A stretch of 48,818 nt of DNA from Hymenobacter sp. (GCA_025353745.1 JANXOE010000179.1:1-48818), one strand, 5' to 3'; numbered from the stretch's first letter, positions 1 to 9,839 are shown. Numbers and translations: made by a program. The notes: a model not told the origin generated them from the sequence alone.

Positions 1-1
1 G

Positions 2-285
2 TTCGATCACGACCCGAGCTTGTTCGACGGTCGCAACGTGCAAACCATCGTCGCCGACAAGGGCTACGCCAGCCGAGAGTTCGAGACCCGCCTCGCCGAA
101 CACGGAATCGAACTCATCAGACCCAGCCTGAAACGGGAAACAAAACGGCCCGGCAGCAACCAACTCAAACCGATCCGCCAGATCGTCGAATCGGTCTTCG
201 ACACGTTGAAAGGCCAGCTCAGCCTGGAACAACACGGCGGCCACAGCCAGCAAGGCGTCTGCAAAACCCGGGGTATTAGCACCGT
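2..285 (+). pseudogene. truncated IS4/IS5-type DDE transposase C-terminal fragment (cut by window edge)
   Basis: Translation VQTIVADKGYASREFETRLAEHGIELIRPSLKRE...IRQIVESVFDTLKGQLSLEQHGG resembles the C-terminal half of IS4/IS5-type transposases; homology stops near 285. Confidence 0.7.
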
Positions 286-302
286 CGTCCGGCCCGGCAG
301 CG

Positions 303-596
303 AACCGCGCCAAAGAGCGCCGCGCCGGGCCGGCCTACGACCGGTACGGCCGGGGCCGGGTGAGCAACCTCCTCGATAGCTTTAACCTACTGAATTCGCG
401 CCTGGGCGACGGCGACCAGGCCCGCCACTTTTTCCGCGGCACCTACGAGCCCCACCTACCGCCGCCCTTCCGCGTGATTGCCGACACCAAGGGCGGCACC
501 AACCCCTACTTCGCCACCGGGGCCGGCGGCGTGCTGCAATGGGTCAAAACCACGGGCGCAGGGCCCCAGCACAAAACCTACGCCTTGAGCCGCTAA
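303..596 (+). pseudogene. C-terminal fragment of a GH65-like glycoside hydrolase
   Basis: NLLDSFNLLNSRLGDGDQARHFFRGTYEPHLPPPFRVIADTKGGTNPYFATGAGGVLQ is a GH65-like C-terminal motif; no N-terminal part in the window, abuts IS fragment. Confidence 0.5.
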
Positions 597-641
597 CCAA
601 AACACGGCCCCTGCGAACCAACCGCCACCGGCACCCGCTGT

Positions 642-3107
642 ATGCGCCAAAAAATTTACTTGCTTTGCTTGAGCGCGCTGCTGGCCGGCCCGGGGGCCCT
701 GGCGCAGGCCACCGGCCGGCCCAGCGCCCCGGGCAAACAACTGACGGCCAACCGCATTCGGGGCGATGCCGGTTTTTCTGCTGGCCATCGCTTCAATCTG
801 GCCCAGGCGAGCCGGGCGCTGCCGCACCTGGCCGGGAAGCCGCAGAACGGCCAATACCTGTGCGTCACGGCCGGCGACCGGCTGTACGCCATCGGCGACC
901 AGGCCGGGAATTTTCCGGAAGTCGGCTTCCACGTACCGGGCGAAATGGGCGGCGTCTGGCAGCACCCGGTCAAGCTGCTGGACGGCTACCGACTGGCGGT
1001 GAGCGAGGGCCCCGGCAAACGGAAAATGCTGGACCGTAGCGACGCTTTCACGGCGCACAGCTTCACGACGGAAAACGCCTACCAACTGGCCAACCAGCTT
1101 ACCATCAGCCGGGTGCAGTTCGTTCCCGACAGTATTCCGGTGCTCGTAGTCGAATACAATTTTCAGAACCGCGGCCCGGCCGACAAAAAAGTTGCCTTCA
1201 AATTGTATGCAGACGTGGATTTGCGGCCCGTCTGGCTGGGCGAGGCCAGCGGCATGCAGGACGGCCCCGACGCACTTTACCGGGCCGTAAAAAAAACCGG
1301 CGCCATTTACAAAGACCTAAACAACAGCTGGTTTACGGTGGTTGTCGCCGATAGAAACGTCCGCATCGAAAAGTCGGTGAAAAGCCCGTTCAAAGGCCGG
1401 GGCGTGACCGGCGTGATGAGCGGCGCGCTGCTGGTGCCCAAAGGCCGGACGGCAACCGTGCGCTTTTACTTCGGCGGCTCGATGAAAAACGCACAGGAGG
1501 CCCTGGCAAACGTTGATTTGGTGCAAAGCCAGTTGGCGAAGCTGTTTCAGAAAAAAGCCGGTCGGTACCGGGAATTGACGCAAACGGCGGCGCTGGACGT
1601 GCCCGACCCGCGGCTGCTGACGGCCTGGAACTGGGGCAAATATGCCACCGACTGGCTGGTGCGGGACGTGCCCGGCCTGGGCCGGGGCCTGAGCGCGGGC
1701 CTGCCGGATTACCCCTGGTTTTTCAGCAACGAACAGGCGGACACGTTCGGGGCCATCACCGGCTTCGTGCGGCCCCAACTGTTCTACGACTCTTGGCATT
1801 TGCTTAAAACGCTGTCCGACAAGGCAAACAACGGCTCGGGCCGCATCATCCACGAAGCCTCCACGACCGGCACGGTGTACGACAAGGGCCGGATGGAGGA
1901 ATCGCAGCTGCACATCGAAGCGGCCTGGAACGTCTTCAAGTGGACGGGCAACCTGGATTTTTTGCGCGAAAACTACGCCTACGTGCAAAAAACCCTCGCC
2001 TGGCTCCTGCAGCACGACCAGGACCACGACCTGTACGTGGAAGGCTACGGCGGCGTGGAAATCAAGGGCCTGAACGACGAGATGCTGGACGTGGCCGTGC
2101 GCACGCAAGGGCTCTTCCGCGTCATGGCCCGCATGGCCGCCGTGCTGCAGGACGGCAAAGCGCGGGCGGCCTACCAGGCCAAGGCCGACACGCTGCGCAC
2201 CCGCATCAACCGCGACTGGTGGATAGCGTCGGAGAGCCGCTACGCCGATTTTATCACCGATAAAACCAAGGCGCTCGCCATCATCGACACGGCCCTGGCG
2301 CAGCGCGTGCACCCCGGCCGCAATACCTGGGCCCTCAACAAGTTACAAGCCCTGAGAACGAGCGTCAAAAACAACACTTACCCCGACCAAGGGTACGCCG
2401 TGTACTATAACAATTCTGGGATGATGCCGTTGGCGGAAGGCATCGCCGATTCGGCCAAGGCCCGGCAGGCGCTGGCGCACGCCGGGTACTTCACGAATAA
2501 ATACGGCGTCTACATCTCCGGCATCGAGCGCCCGGACGACATCACCCAGGACGAGGGGTCGGTGCTGGCGCGCAAGCAGGGCGAATTTAATTATAACCAA
2601 GCCGTTATGCCCGCGACGACCACGGCCCTGGCCGTGGCCGAGGCCCGCTACGGCTCGCCGGACACGGCGCTGGCGTACGTCCACAAAATCCTGGCGGGCT
2701 TCGGCTACGCCACGCCGGGCACGACGTACGAAGTATCGCCCGACTACGGAATGTTCGTGCAGGCCTGGAACGTCACCGGCTTGTACATTCCGGTGGTGCA
2801 GTATTTTTTTGGCATTGAGCCGCTGGCTTACAAAAAAGAGATAACCCTCCGGCCGAATTTCCCCCGCCAATGGCCCCGCGCCGGCCTGCGCAACTTGTTG
2901 ATTGGCAACAATAAATTCAGCGTAGACTACAAAAAATCGGGGCGCGAAATCACTTACAAGATAGTAAGTCTGGAGCCGGGCTGGAAAATCAATTTCATCG
3001 GCGGGCAACCCACCCAAATCATGCTCAACGGCCGGCAACTCCCGGCCGCTCCCAGCGTGCTGGTGCTGCGGCAGCGCCGCAACGAAATCACGTTTAGTAC
3101 CCGGTAG
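642..3107 (+). CDS. secreted glucosidase / glycogen-debranching-like (six-hairpin) glycoside hydrolase
   Basis: 821 aa ORF with signal peptide; DYPWFFSNEQADTFGAITG, HEASTTGTVYDKGRMEESQLHIEAAWNVFKWTGNLDF resemble amylo-alpha-1,6-glucosidase-like proteins. Confidence 0.8.
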   Translation: MRQKIYLLCLSALLAGPGALAQATGRPSAPGKQLTANRIRGDAGFSAGHRFNLAQASRALPHLAGKPQNGQYLCVTAGDRLYAIGDQAGNFPEVGFHVPGEMGGVWQHPVKLLDGYRLAVSEGPGKRKMLDRSDAFTAHSFTTENAYQLANQLTISRVQFVPDSIPVLVVEYNFQNRGPADKKVAFKLYADVDLRPVWLGEASGMQDGPDALYRAVKKTGAIYKDLNNSWFTVVVADRNVRIEKSVKSPFKGRGVTGVMSGALLVPKGRTATVRFYFGGSMKNAQEALANVDLVQSQLAKLFQKKAGRYRELTQTAALDVPDPRLLTAWNWGKYATDWLVRDVPGLGRGLSAGLPDYPWFFSNEQADTFGAITGFVRPQLFYDSWHLLKTLSDKANNGSGRIIHEASTTGTVYDKGRMEESQLHIEAAWNVFKWTGNLDFLRENYAYVQKTLAWLLQHDQDHDLYVEGYGGVEIKGLNDEMLDVAVRTQGLFRVMARMAAVLQDGKARAAYQAKADTLRTRINRDWWIASESRYADFITDKTKALAIIDTALAQRVHPGRNTWALNKLQALRTSVKNNTYPDQGYAVYYNNSGMMPLAEGIADSAKARQALAHAGYFTNKYGVYISGIERPDDITQDEGSVLARKQGEFNYNQAVMPATTTALAVAEARYGSPDTALAYVHKILAGFGYATPGTTYEVSPDYGMFVQAWNVTGLYIPVVQYFFGIEPLAYKKEITLRPNFPRQWPRAGLRNLLIGNNKFSVDYKKSGREITYKIVSLEPGWKINFIGGQPTQIMLNGRQLPAAPSVLVLRQRRNEITFSTR

Positions 3108-3123
3108 TTTTTCCACCGCCCGG

Positions 3124-3169
3124 GGCCCTGCCCCGGCCGAGGCCGAACGGTTTCGGCCGGGGCAGGGCC
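3124..3169. terminator. 17-bp perfect hairpin without U-tract
   Basis: ggccctgccccggccga (3124-3140) and tcggccggggcagggcc (3153-3169), 12-nt loop. Confidence 0.55.
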
Positions 3170-3203
3170 AGCTGTAGGGGCGGGAAGCCGGCCGGCCCGG
3201 CGG

Positions 3204-3211
3204 TACCTTTG
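3204..3211 (+). promoter_or_regulatory. Bacteroidota -7 box TACCTTTG upstream of RluA-like gene
   Basis: Matches TAnnTTTG; only 8 nt before ATG at 3220. Confidence 0.45.
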
Positions 3212-3219
3212 GGGTTCTT

Positions 3220-3933
3220 ATGAAGCTCCCCCCGTTTGCCGACCTTGTGCTGTTTGAGAGCGACGACTACCTCGTCGTCAACAAGCCGCCCTTCCTGGCC
3301 ACCCTCGACGAGCGGGTGGGCGGGGCCCCCAACATGCTCCGCCTGGCCCGCCAGCACCACGACGACATCCAGGCCGCCCACCGCCTCGACCGCGACACCA
3401 GCGGGGCCCTGGCCTTCGCCAAGCACCCCGAGGCCTACCGCCACCTGGCCATGCAGTTCGAGAACCGCGAGGTGAAAAAGCAGTACCACGCCGTGGTGTG
3501 GGGCACCCCGCAGCTCGAGCGCCGGCTCGTGGAGCGCCACATCGAAACCACCACCCGCGGCAAGGCCCGCCTCGCCTACAAGGGCAAGGAGGCCGAAACC
3601 TACTTCACCACCCTCGACACGTATACCCGCCACGCCCTCGTGCTGGCCGAGCCCGTCACGGGCCGGATGCACCAGATTCGCCTGCACTTGCAGTATTTGC
3701 AGGCCCCCATCGTGGGCGATACGATGTATGGCGGGGAGGATTTTTTTCTCTCGTCGCTCAAAAAGAAGTTCAACCTGAAGGAAGGCGAAACCGAGCAGCC
3801 CTTCATCAAGCGCTTTGCTTTGCACGCGCTGCGGCTGCAATTCGCGGGCCTGGCCGGCGAAGAAATCGTCGTGGAGGCCCCCTACCCCAAAGATTTCCGC
3901 GTGCTGGTGGACGTGCTGGCGCAAAACCGGTAG
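3220..3933 (+). CDS. RluA-family pseudouridine synthase
   Basis: YLVVNKPPFLATLDERVGG, AAHRLDRDTSGALAFAK, EPVTGRMHQIRLHLQYLQAPIVGDTMYGG are RluA catalytic motifs. Confidence 0.93.
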   Translation: MKLPPFADLVLFESDDYLVVNKPPFLATLDERVGGAPNMLRLARQHHDDIQAAHRLDRDTSGALAFAKHPEAYRHLAMQFENREVKKQYHAVVWGTPQLERRLVERHIETTTRGKARLAYKGKEAETYFTTLDTYTRHALVLAEPVTGRMHQIRLHLQYLQAPIVGDTMYGGEDFFLSSLKKKFNLKEGETEQPFIKRFALHALRLQFAGLAGEEIVVEAPYPKDFRVLVDVLAQNR

Positions 3934-3976
3934 GGCCCTAGCCGGTTGCTTTTCAGCGGGAAATAGCGCCGCGCCG

Positions 3977-4007
3977 CTTGCATTCTGCCGAAAAAAAGGT
4001 ACCTTTG
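3977..4007 (+). promoter_or_regulatory. putative Bacteroidota promoter of rplM operon
   Basis: CTTG at 3977-3980, 19-bp spacer, TACCTTTG at 4000-4007 (TAnnTTTG). Confidence 0.5.
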
Positions 4008-4079
4008 TGTCCGTTTTTCCCGAAGCCTAACCGGTTTCGGGTTTATTTTCAATTGTTTAGCCTACCTATTTTCCGACTC

Positions 4080-4532
4080 ATGGACCACCTGAGCTTCAAG
4101 ACGACCCACGTCAACAAGGCCAACGCCCAGAAAAGCTGGGTTATCGTCGACGCCAGCGTAGCCCCGCTGGGCCGCGTGTGCAGCCAGATTGCCAACATTT
4201 TGCGCGGCAAGCACAAGCCCTCGTTCACCCCCAACTCCGACTGCGGCGACAACGTGATTGTCGTCAACGCGGACCAGGTGCGGCTGACGGGCAAGAAAAT
4301 GACCGAAAAGGTCTACATCACCCACTCGGGCTACCCCGGCGGCCAGAAGCGCCGCACCGTGCGCGAGCAAATGAACCGCGACTCGCGCCGCGTGATTGAG
4401 CACGCCGTGAAGGGCATGCTGCAAGGCAACAAGCTGGGCGCCGCCCAGTACCGCAACATGTACGTGTACGCCGGCACCGAGCATCCCCACGAGGCCCAGC
4501 AGCCCGTGGCCATTGAACTTAAAAACCTGTAA
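4080..4532 (+). CDS. rplM: 50S ribosomal protein L13
   Basis: KSWVIVDASVAPLGRVCSQIANILRGKHKPSFTPNSDCGDNVIVVNA; start ATG at 4080 is in frame. Confidence 0.97.
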   Translation: MDHLSFKTTHVNKANAQKSWVIVDASVAPLGRVCSQIANILRGKHKPSFTPNSDCGDNVIVVNADQVRLTGKKMTEKVYITHSGYPGGQKRRTVREQMNRDSRRVIEHAVKGMLQGNKLGAAQYRNMYVYAGTEHPHEAQQPVAIELKNL

Positions 4533-4568
4533 GCCAACGACGGCTTACGCTCTCAATTCATTCACTAA

Positions 4569-4955
4569 ATGGCAATTACCAACACCTCTGGTAGAAGAAA
4601 AACCTCGGTGGCCCGCATCTACATGCAGGCCGGGCAAGGGAATATCACTATCAACGACCGGGACATGAAAGCGTATTTCAGCAACGAACTGCTGGAAAAC
4701 GTCGTGAACCAACCCCTCGCCATCCTCGAGCAAGTCGGCCAGTACGACATCAAGGTGAACGTGAAGGGCGGCGGCATTTCGGCCCAGGCCGAAGCCATCC
4801 GCTTGGCCATCACCAAGGCTTTGGTGAGCGACAACGAAGAAACCCGTCCGGCCCTGAAAAAGGAAGGCTTCCTGACCCGCGACCCGCGGATGGTGGAACG
4901 CAAGAAGTTCGGCAAGCGCAAAGCCCGCCGCTCGTTCCAGTTCTCGAAACGCTAA
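4569..4955 (+). CDS. rpsI: 30S ribosomal protein S9
   Basis: TSGRRKTSVARIYMQAGQGNITINDRD...DPRMVERKKFGKRKARRSFQFSKR. Confidence 0.97.
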   Translation: MAITNTSGRRKTSVARIYMQAGQGNITINDRDMKAYFSNELLENVVNQPLAILEQVGQYDIKVNVKGGGISAQAEAIRLAITKALVSDNEETRPALKKEGFLTRDPRMVERKKFGKRKARRSFQFSKR

Positions 4956-4974
4956 AACCAGGAGGACCCGTATC

Positions 4975-5742
4975 ATGGCTCAGACAACCTATAAAGACCT
5001 GCTCGAAGCAGGCTCGCATTTTGGTCACCTCACCCGCAAGTGGGACCCCAAAATGGCGCCGTACATCTTCATGGAGAAGAACGGCATCCACATCATCGAC
5101 CTGAACAAAACGCTCGTGTCGCTGGAGTACGCCTCCACCGCCATCCGCAACATTGCCAAAAGCGGCCGCAAAATCATGTTTGTGGCCACCAAAAAGCAGG
5201 CCCAGGAGATTGTGACCACCGAAGCCGAGCGCTTGAAGATGCCCTTCGTCACCGACCGGTGGCTGGGCGGCATGCTCACCAACTTCGCCACGGTGCGCAA
5301 GTCGTTGAAGAAAATGTCGACCATCGACAAGATGGTGAAGGAAAACACGGCCTACGCCGCCCTCGCCAAGCGCGAGAAGCTGATGATGTCGCGCGAGCGC
5401 GCCAAGCTTGACCGCGTGCTGGGCGGCATCGCCGACCTCGGCCGCCTGCCCGCCGCCTTGTTCGTGGTGGACGTGAAGCGCGAGCACATCGCCGTGAAAG
5501 AAGCCCACAAACTGGGCATCCCGGTGTTCGCCATCTGCGATACCAACTCGAACCCCGAGCTGGTGCAGTTTCCGATTCCGGCCAACGACGACGCCTCGAA
5601 GTCGATCCAGCTCATCGTGGGCGTGATCGGCAAGGCCATCGAAGAAGGCCTATCGGAGCGCAAGGTGGACAAGGAAGACGCCGACCGCAAGGAGGCCGAC
5701 GAAGCCGCCATTGCCGAGAAAACCGCTGCCGACGAGGAATAA
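4975..5742 (+). CDS. rpsB: 30S ribosomal protein S2
   Basis: LLEAGSHFGHLTRKWDPKMAPYIFMEKNGIHIIDLNKT...VTDRWLGGMLTNF. Confidence 0.97.
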   Translation: MAQTTYKDLLEAGSHFGHLTRKWDPKMAPYIFMEKNGIHIIDLNKTLVSLEYASTAIRNIAKSGRKIMFVATKKQAQEIVTTEAERLKMPFVTDRWLGGMLTNFATVRKSLKKMSTIDKMVKENTAYAALAKREKLMMSRERAKLDRVLGGIADLGRLPAALFVVDVKREHIAVKEAHKLGIPVFAICDTNSNPELVQFPIPANDDASKSIQLIVGVIGKAIEEGLSERKVDKEDADRKEADEAAIAEKTAADEE

Positions 5743-5761
5743 GCGCTTTTTCGCTCTTTGA

Positions 5762-5808
5762 AAGAAGGGAACCTTCGCGAAGCAGTTGGCTCCGGGGGTT
5801 CCCTTCTT
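5762..5808 (+). terminator. rpsB-tsf intercistronic hairpin (terminator/attenuator candidate)
   Basis: 12-bp perfect stem aagaagggaacc (5762-5773) / ggttcccttctt (5797-5808), followed by ctgtttgatt. Confidence 0.6.
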
Positions 5809-5844
5809 CTGTTTGATTACTACACTCAACCCCCACTTACTCTA

Positions 5845-6681
5845 ATGGCCGCAATTACCGCCGCAGACGTAAACAAGCTCCGCACCATGACCGGCGCGGG
5901 CATGATGGATTGCAAAAAAGCCTTGGTGGAAGCCGACGGCGATTTCGAAGCCGCCCGCGACATCCTCCGCAAACACGGCCAGAAAATTGCCGACAAGCGC
6001 GCCGAAAACGAAACGTCGGAAGGCCTCGTGCTCGTGAACGTGAGCGAGGACGGCACCACCGGCAAGCTGGTGGCCCTGGCCTGCGAAACCGAGTCAGTCG
6101 CCAAAGTGGCCAACTTCCGCGAGCTGGCCCAGCAAATTCTGGACACGGCCGTGCGCACCAACGCCGGCACCAAGGAAGACCTGCTGGCCGCCACCGCCAC
6201 CGACGGCCGCACCGTGCAGGAGCACGTAACGGACCTGATGGGCAAAATCGGCGAAAAGCTGGACGTGACCTACGCCACGCTGAGCGCCGAGAAAGTGGCT
6301 TCGTACATCCACTCCGACAACAAAAAAGGCGTGCTCGTGGGCCTGAAAAACGTAGGCGGCGCCAACACCGCCGAGGTGGGCCGCGACGTGGCCATGCAAA
6401 TCGTGGCCATGAAGCCCGTCGCCGTGGACAAAGACGGCGTGGATTCGGCGACGGTGGAGCGCGAAATCGAAGTTGGCAAGGAGCAGGCGCGCGCCGAAGG
6501 CAAGCCCGAAGCCATGCTGGAGAAAATCGCCCAGGGCAAGCTCAACAAGTTCTACAAAGACAACACGCTCCTGAACCAGGAATTCGTGAAAGACAACTCG
6601 AAAACCATCGCCCAGCTGCTCGACGGCACGTCGAAAGGCCTGACGGTTTCGGACTTCAAGCGCGTGGCAATTGGCGCGTAA
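5845..6681 (+). CDS. tsf: translation elongation factor Ts
   Basis: AAITAADVNKLRTMTGAGMMDCKKALVEADGDFEAARDILRKHGQKIADKRAENETSEG. Confidence 0.97.
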   Translation: MAAITAADVNKLRTMTGAGMMDCKKALVEADGDFEAARDILRKHGQKIADKRAENETSEGLVLVNVSEDGTTGKLVALACETESVAKVANFRELAQQILDTAVRTNAGTKEDLLAATATDGRTVQEHVTDLMGKIGEKLDVTYATLSAEKVASYIHSDNKKGVLVGLKNVGGANTAEVGRDVAMQIVAMKPVAVDKDGVDSATVEREIEVGKEQARAEGKPEAMLEKIAQGKLNKFYKDNTLLNQEFVKDNSKTIAQLLDGTSKGLTVSDFKRVAIGA

Positions 6682-6703
6682 TCGCGGTTTGTTGCTGAAT
6701 GAG

Positions 6704-6740
6704 AAAGGCCCGCTGGCATATGCTAGCGGGCCTTTTTATT
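6704..6740 (+). terminator. Rho-independent terminator after tsf
   Basis: aaaggcccgctggca / tgctagcgggccttttt plus T-rich tail. Confidence 0.85.
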
Positions 6741-6822
6741 TTGATCAATTTCCAGGGAAAATATATCCGACAACAGGATTCTCGAATTCAAGCATTGTAT
6801 ACCTGTTGGACTCTCCATAGAG

Positions 6823-7938
6823 CTAGCGCTGTGAGAGTTGCCAGGCCCGCACGCGCGCCCGGGCGTTCTCGCGGATGTTCATGTAGAAAAGCGCGTAGTC
6901 GGCGATGTGGAAGGAGTGGCGCAGTTCGGGGCGGCCGGGGAGCAGGAAGCGCGGGTAGCCGTTGGGTTTGGGCGGCGTGACCCAGAGCAGGCCGTGGTGG
7001 ATTTGGGCGTCGGTGACGTGCGGGTCGATGCCTTTGAAAGGGAGGGCCACGCCGCCGCGGTTGAGCGCGGCGGGGGCCCTCAGCGTGTCGAGCGTCCAGG
7101 TGAGGGGGTTGGTGACGGCCAAGCCGTCGTAGGGCGGGTAGTCGAAGCCGCGCTCGACCGAGTTCCAGGCCACGAAGCAGCCGGTGGCGAGCGAATCGGG
7201 GCAGGGCCGGATGGTCTGGAACTCGTTGGGGCGGGCGCGGAACCCGATGAGGTAGGCGGCCACAAGGCGCTTGCGCAGCAGCGGGTCGCGGTCGAAAAAC
7301 TCGTGGAGCAGGCGCGTGGCGTGGGCCGTCCCCTGGCTGTGGCCGGCGATGATGATGGGACGGCCCCGGTTGTAGTGCGCGAGGTAGTATTGAAAAGCCG
7401 CCTTCACGTCGGCGTAGGCCAGGTCGAGGGCTTCGCTGCCGTCGGGGATTTTATCGTTGAAAAACGAGTACAGCGTGGCCTGCCGGTAGCGCGGGGCGTA
7501 GATGCGGGCCGCCGCGCTGAACACGCTGGCCTGCTGGCGGATGGCAGTGCGGTCGGTGTAACGGTTGAGGCGGTCGCGGGCTAGGTCGGCGTTCCACTGC
7601 CCGCGCCAGTAGTAGGTGGTGGGGTGGATGAAGAATACATCGGCCGGGGCCGTCGCCTGGCCGTCGCGCAGGCCGGCGGCGCTGGGCAGCGCGTCGGCCG
7701 AGTCCCGGCGGGTGGGCAGGGCCGCCCAAAGGCTGTCCTGGGCGTAATCGGGGCCGGTTTTGGGAACGGTGGCGATGAACTCGTGGCCCGGCTTCAGCAG
7801 CTTGACGCAGCCGGTGAGGGCCAGCAGGGCCAGGGGCCACCACCAAACCCGGCGCAGCGCCGGGGCAACTCGAAAAATAAAAGGCTGGGGCATCGCCACA
7901 AAACTACGCCCGCGGGCCCCGGGCGGCGCCTTCGGCAA
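6823..7938 (-). CDS. DUF3089-like alpha/beta-hydrolase lipoprotein
   Basis: LALTGC lipobox; DVFFIHPTTYYW, RPIIIAGHSQGTAHATRLLHEF motifs. Confidence 0.8.
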   Translation of the reverse strand: MPKAPPGARGRSFVAMPQPFIFRVAPALRRVWWWPLALLALTGCVKLLKPGHEFIATVPKTGPDYAQDSLWAALPTRRDSADALPSAAGLRDGQATAPADVFFIHPTTYYWRGQWNADLARDRLNRYTDRTAIRQQASVFSAAARIYAPRYRQATLYSFFNDKIPDGSEALDLAYADVKAAFQYYLAHYNRGRPIIIAGHSQGTAHATRLLHEFFDRDPLLRKRLVAAYLIGFRARPNEFQTIRPCPDSLATGCFVAWNSVERGFDYPPYDGLAVTNPLTWTLDTLRAPAALNRGGVALPFKGIDPHVTDAQIHHGLLWVTPPKPNGYPRFLLPGRPELRHSFHIADYALFYMNIRENARARVRAWQLSQR

Positions 7939-7952
7939 CCGCCACCGGGGCC

Positions 7953-9095
7953 CTACGGCAACATGGTGTTTTCCAGCAGCTTTTCCTGGCGCAGGTAGTC
8001 TATTTTGAAATCGGGCGTGAAGCGCACCCGCACCTGGGTGCGCGTTTGCTGGTGCTGCTGCAACGACGTCCGGAACGAGCGCCCCACCTCGACGTAGGTG
8101 GCGGTGCGGGTGCCGTCGGCGGCCGGCTCGCTCACGCGCAGCGAGCCCGGCGCAATGCTGGCCTGGTAGTCCTGAAACTCAGGAAAATGGTTGCGGGCCA
8201 GGTTCTCGGCGATGGCGGCGGGGCTGGTGGTGCGCAGCGCAAGGAACCGTTCAACGGCGGGCGCGAAGTGGGCCCCGGCGTCGAAGGGCGCGGCGTGTAG
8301 GTCGGCGTAGTAGCTGGCCAGGGCGTCGCGCACCGGCTGCTCGGCGGCCGGCGCGGCGTCGGGCGTGGGCGCGCTGGCCGAGCGGGGCGCGGGGCGGGCA
8401 ACGGCGCTGTCGGCGGCGGGCGCGGCGGGGTTGGGGGCGGGCGCGGCGCTGTCGGCGGCAGCGGCCGGGGGCCCCGGCGCGGCGCGCGGGAACACCCGCA
8501 CGGTTTCGGGGGCCGCGGCGGGTGGCAACTCTATTCGTGGGGCCTGGGGGCCCACTTCGGGGGCCAGGGCGGTGGTATCGGCGGCGGTGCGGCTGGCGCT
8601 GGTCAGGTGCTCGGAGGGGCGCTGGCCCTTCAGCAGGTACGCCACGAGCAGGGCCAGCAATAGCAGGCCCCCGCCGATGAGCACGTAGTTCAGGGCGGGC
8701 GAGCTGGTCGGGGCAGCGAGCTCCGACTGGGCTTCGTCTTCGACGGCCGTGGGAGCCGTGGGGGCCGTGGGAGCCACGGGCAGGCCACCAAAAACCAGCG
8801 GCAACAACGGCTCGGGGGCTGCGGCAGCCGCTTTGGCGAGCGGCTCGACGGGCGGGGGCACCGCCGGCGGCGCGGGGGCCGGGGGCGGCGCGGGGGCCGC
8901 AACCACCGCCGGAGCGGCAAGCGGCGCGGGCAGGGCCCCTTCGGCCTGGAGCTGGGCCAGCAGCGCCGGCGCGTTTTGGCCTTGCAGCAGGGCGGCCACG
9001 CGGCGGTCGTAGTCGCGGTCGGTAATCAGGCCGTTTTGGCGGTCGTGCCGGAGCTGGCGCAGCTCGGCGAGGGCGGTTTCGAGCGAAGGGTCCAC
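7953..9095 (-). CDS. Pro/Ala-rich single-pass membrane protein, N-terminal SHOCT-like segment
   Basis: LRQLRHDRQNGLITDRDYDRRVAALL N-terminus, TM YVLIGGGLLLLALLVAYLL, long Pro/Ala linkers. Confidence 0.6.
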   Translation of the reverse strand: MDPSLETALAELRQLRHDRQNGLITDRDYDRRVAALLQGQNAPALLAQLQAEGALPAPLAAPAVVAAPAPPPAPAPPAVPPPVEPLAKAAAAAPEPLLPLVFGGLPVAPTAPTAPTAVEDEAQSELAAPTSSPALNYVLIGGGLLLLALLVAYLLKGQRPSEHLTSASRTAADTTALAPEVGPQAPRIELPPAAAPETVRVFPRAAPGPPAAAADSAAPAPNPAAPAADSAVARPAPRSASAPTPDAAPAAEQPVRDALASYYADLHAAPFDAGAHFAPAVERFLALRTTSPAAIAENLARNHFPEFQDYQASIAPGSLRVSEPAADGTRTATYVEVGRSFRTSLQQHQQTRTQVRVRFTPDFKIDYLRQEKLLENTMLP

Positions 9096-9104
9096 GGGGG
9101 CGGG

Positions 9105-9839
9105 CTATTTGCGGTCGAGGGCCGTGAGGCGGTCGCGGCGCAGCTGCAAGCGCTTGGCGGCGGCCTCGCGGGCCTTCACGTTGATCAGCAGGGCCGACGA
9201 ATCCTGGCTGATTTGGAGGCGGTTGGCGGCGTTTTGCTTGATCAGCGACTCGATCTTGTTCAGGTTGTTGGTCGTGTTCGACTTGGCGGAAGCCGTGCTT
9301 TTTTCGAGGTGCTCCTTTTCTTTTTCGGCTTTTTTCACCTTGTCCTCGGCGTCGGCCACTTGCTCGCGGTAGGCCTTGAGGCGGGCGGCGTTGGCGAAAT
9401 TCTGGACGATGCCGCGCAGGGCGCTGAACTCGGCGGGCGTGCGGTCGGGGTCGAAAAAGGAATTGTTGTCGAAGGCCCCGAACACGGCCAGCTCGGCCAC
9501 CGAGTCGGAGGGCGCCACGGTGCTGGCGTAGAGGTCGACGAGCTTGCCCGAGATGGTGGAGGCCGCGGTTTGCTTGGCCTTGAGGGGCTCGTTGGCGCTG
9601 CGGTTGAGGTTGAGCAGGCCCCCGCCCTTGAATCGGACATTGTAGCTGTCCTTCATCCAGTCCTGGAAGTAGTTGCGCACCCAAGTGGCGCTGCTTTCCA
9701 CCTGCACTTTCAGGGCCGCCCGCTCGTGGCGCTCGTAGTTGACGGAACCTGTGCGCACGTCGTACGACTGGGCCGCGGCCGGCGCGGTGGCCAGCAGGGC
9801 GGCCAGGCAGCTCACCAGCAAGTAATAACGCTGAAACAT
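9105..9839 (-). CDS. secreted coiled-coil protein of unknown function
   Basis: Signal peptide MFQRYYLLVSCLAALLATAPAAAQ; KAYREQVADAEDKVKKAEKEKEHLEKSTASAKSN coiled coil. Confidence 0.65.
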   Translation of the reverse strand: MFQRYYLLVSCLAALLATAPAAAQSYDVRTGSVNYERHERAALKVQVESSATWVRNYFQDWMKDSYNVRFKGGGLLNLNRSANEPLKAKQTAASTISGKLVDLYASTVAPSDSVAELAVFGAFDNNSFFDPDRTPAEFSALRGIVQNFANAARLKAYREQVADAEDKVKKAEKEKEHLEKSTASAKSNTTNNLNKIESLIKQNAANRLQISQDSSALLINVKAREAAAKRLQLRRDRLTALDRK

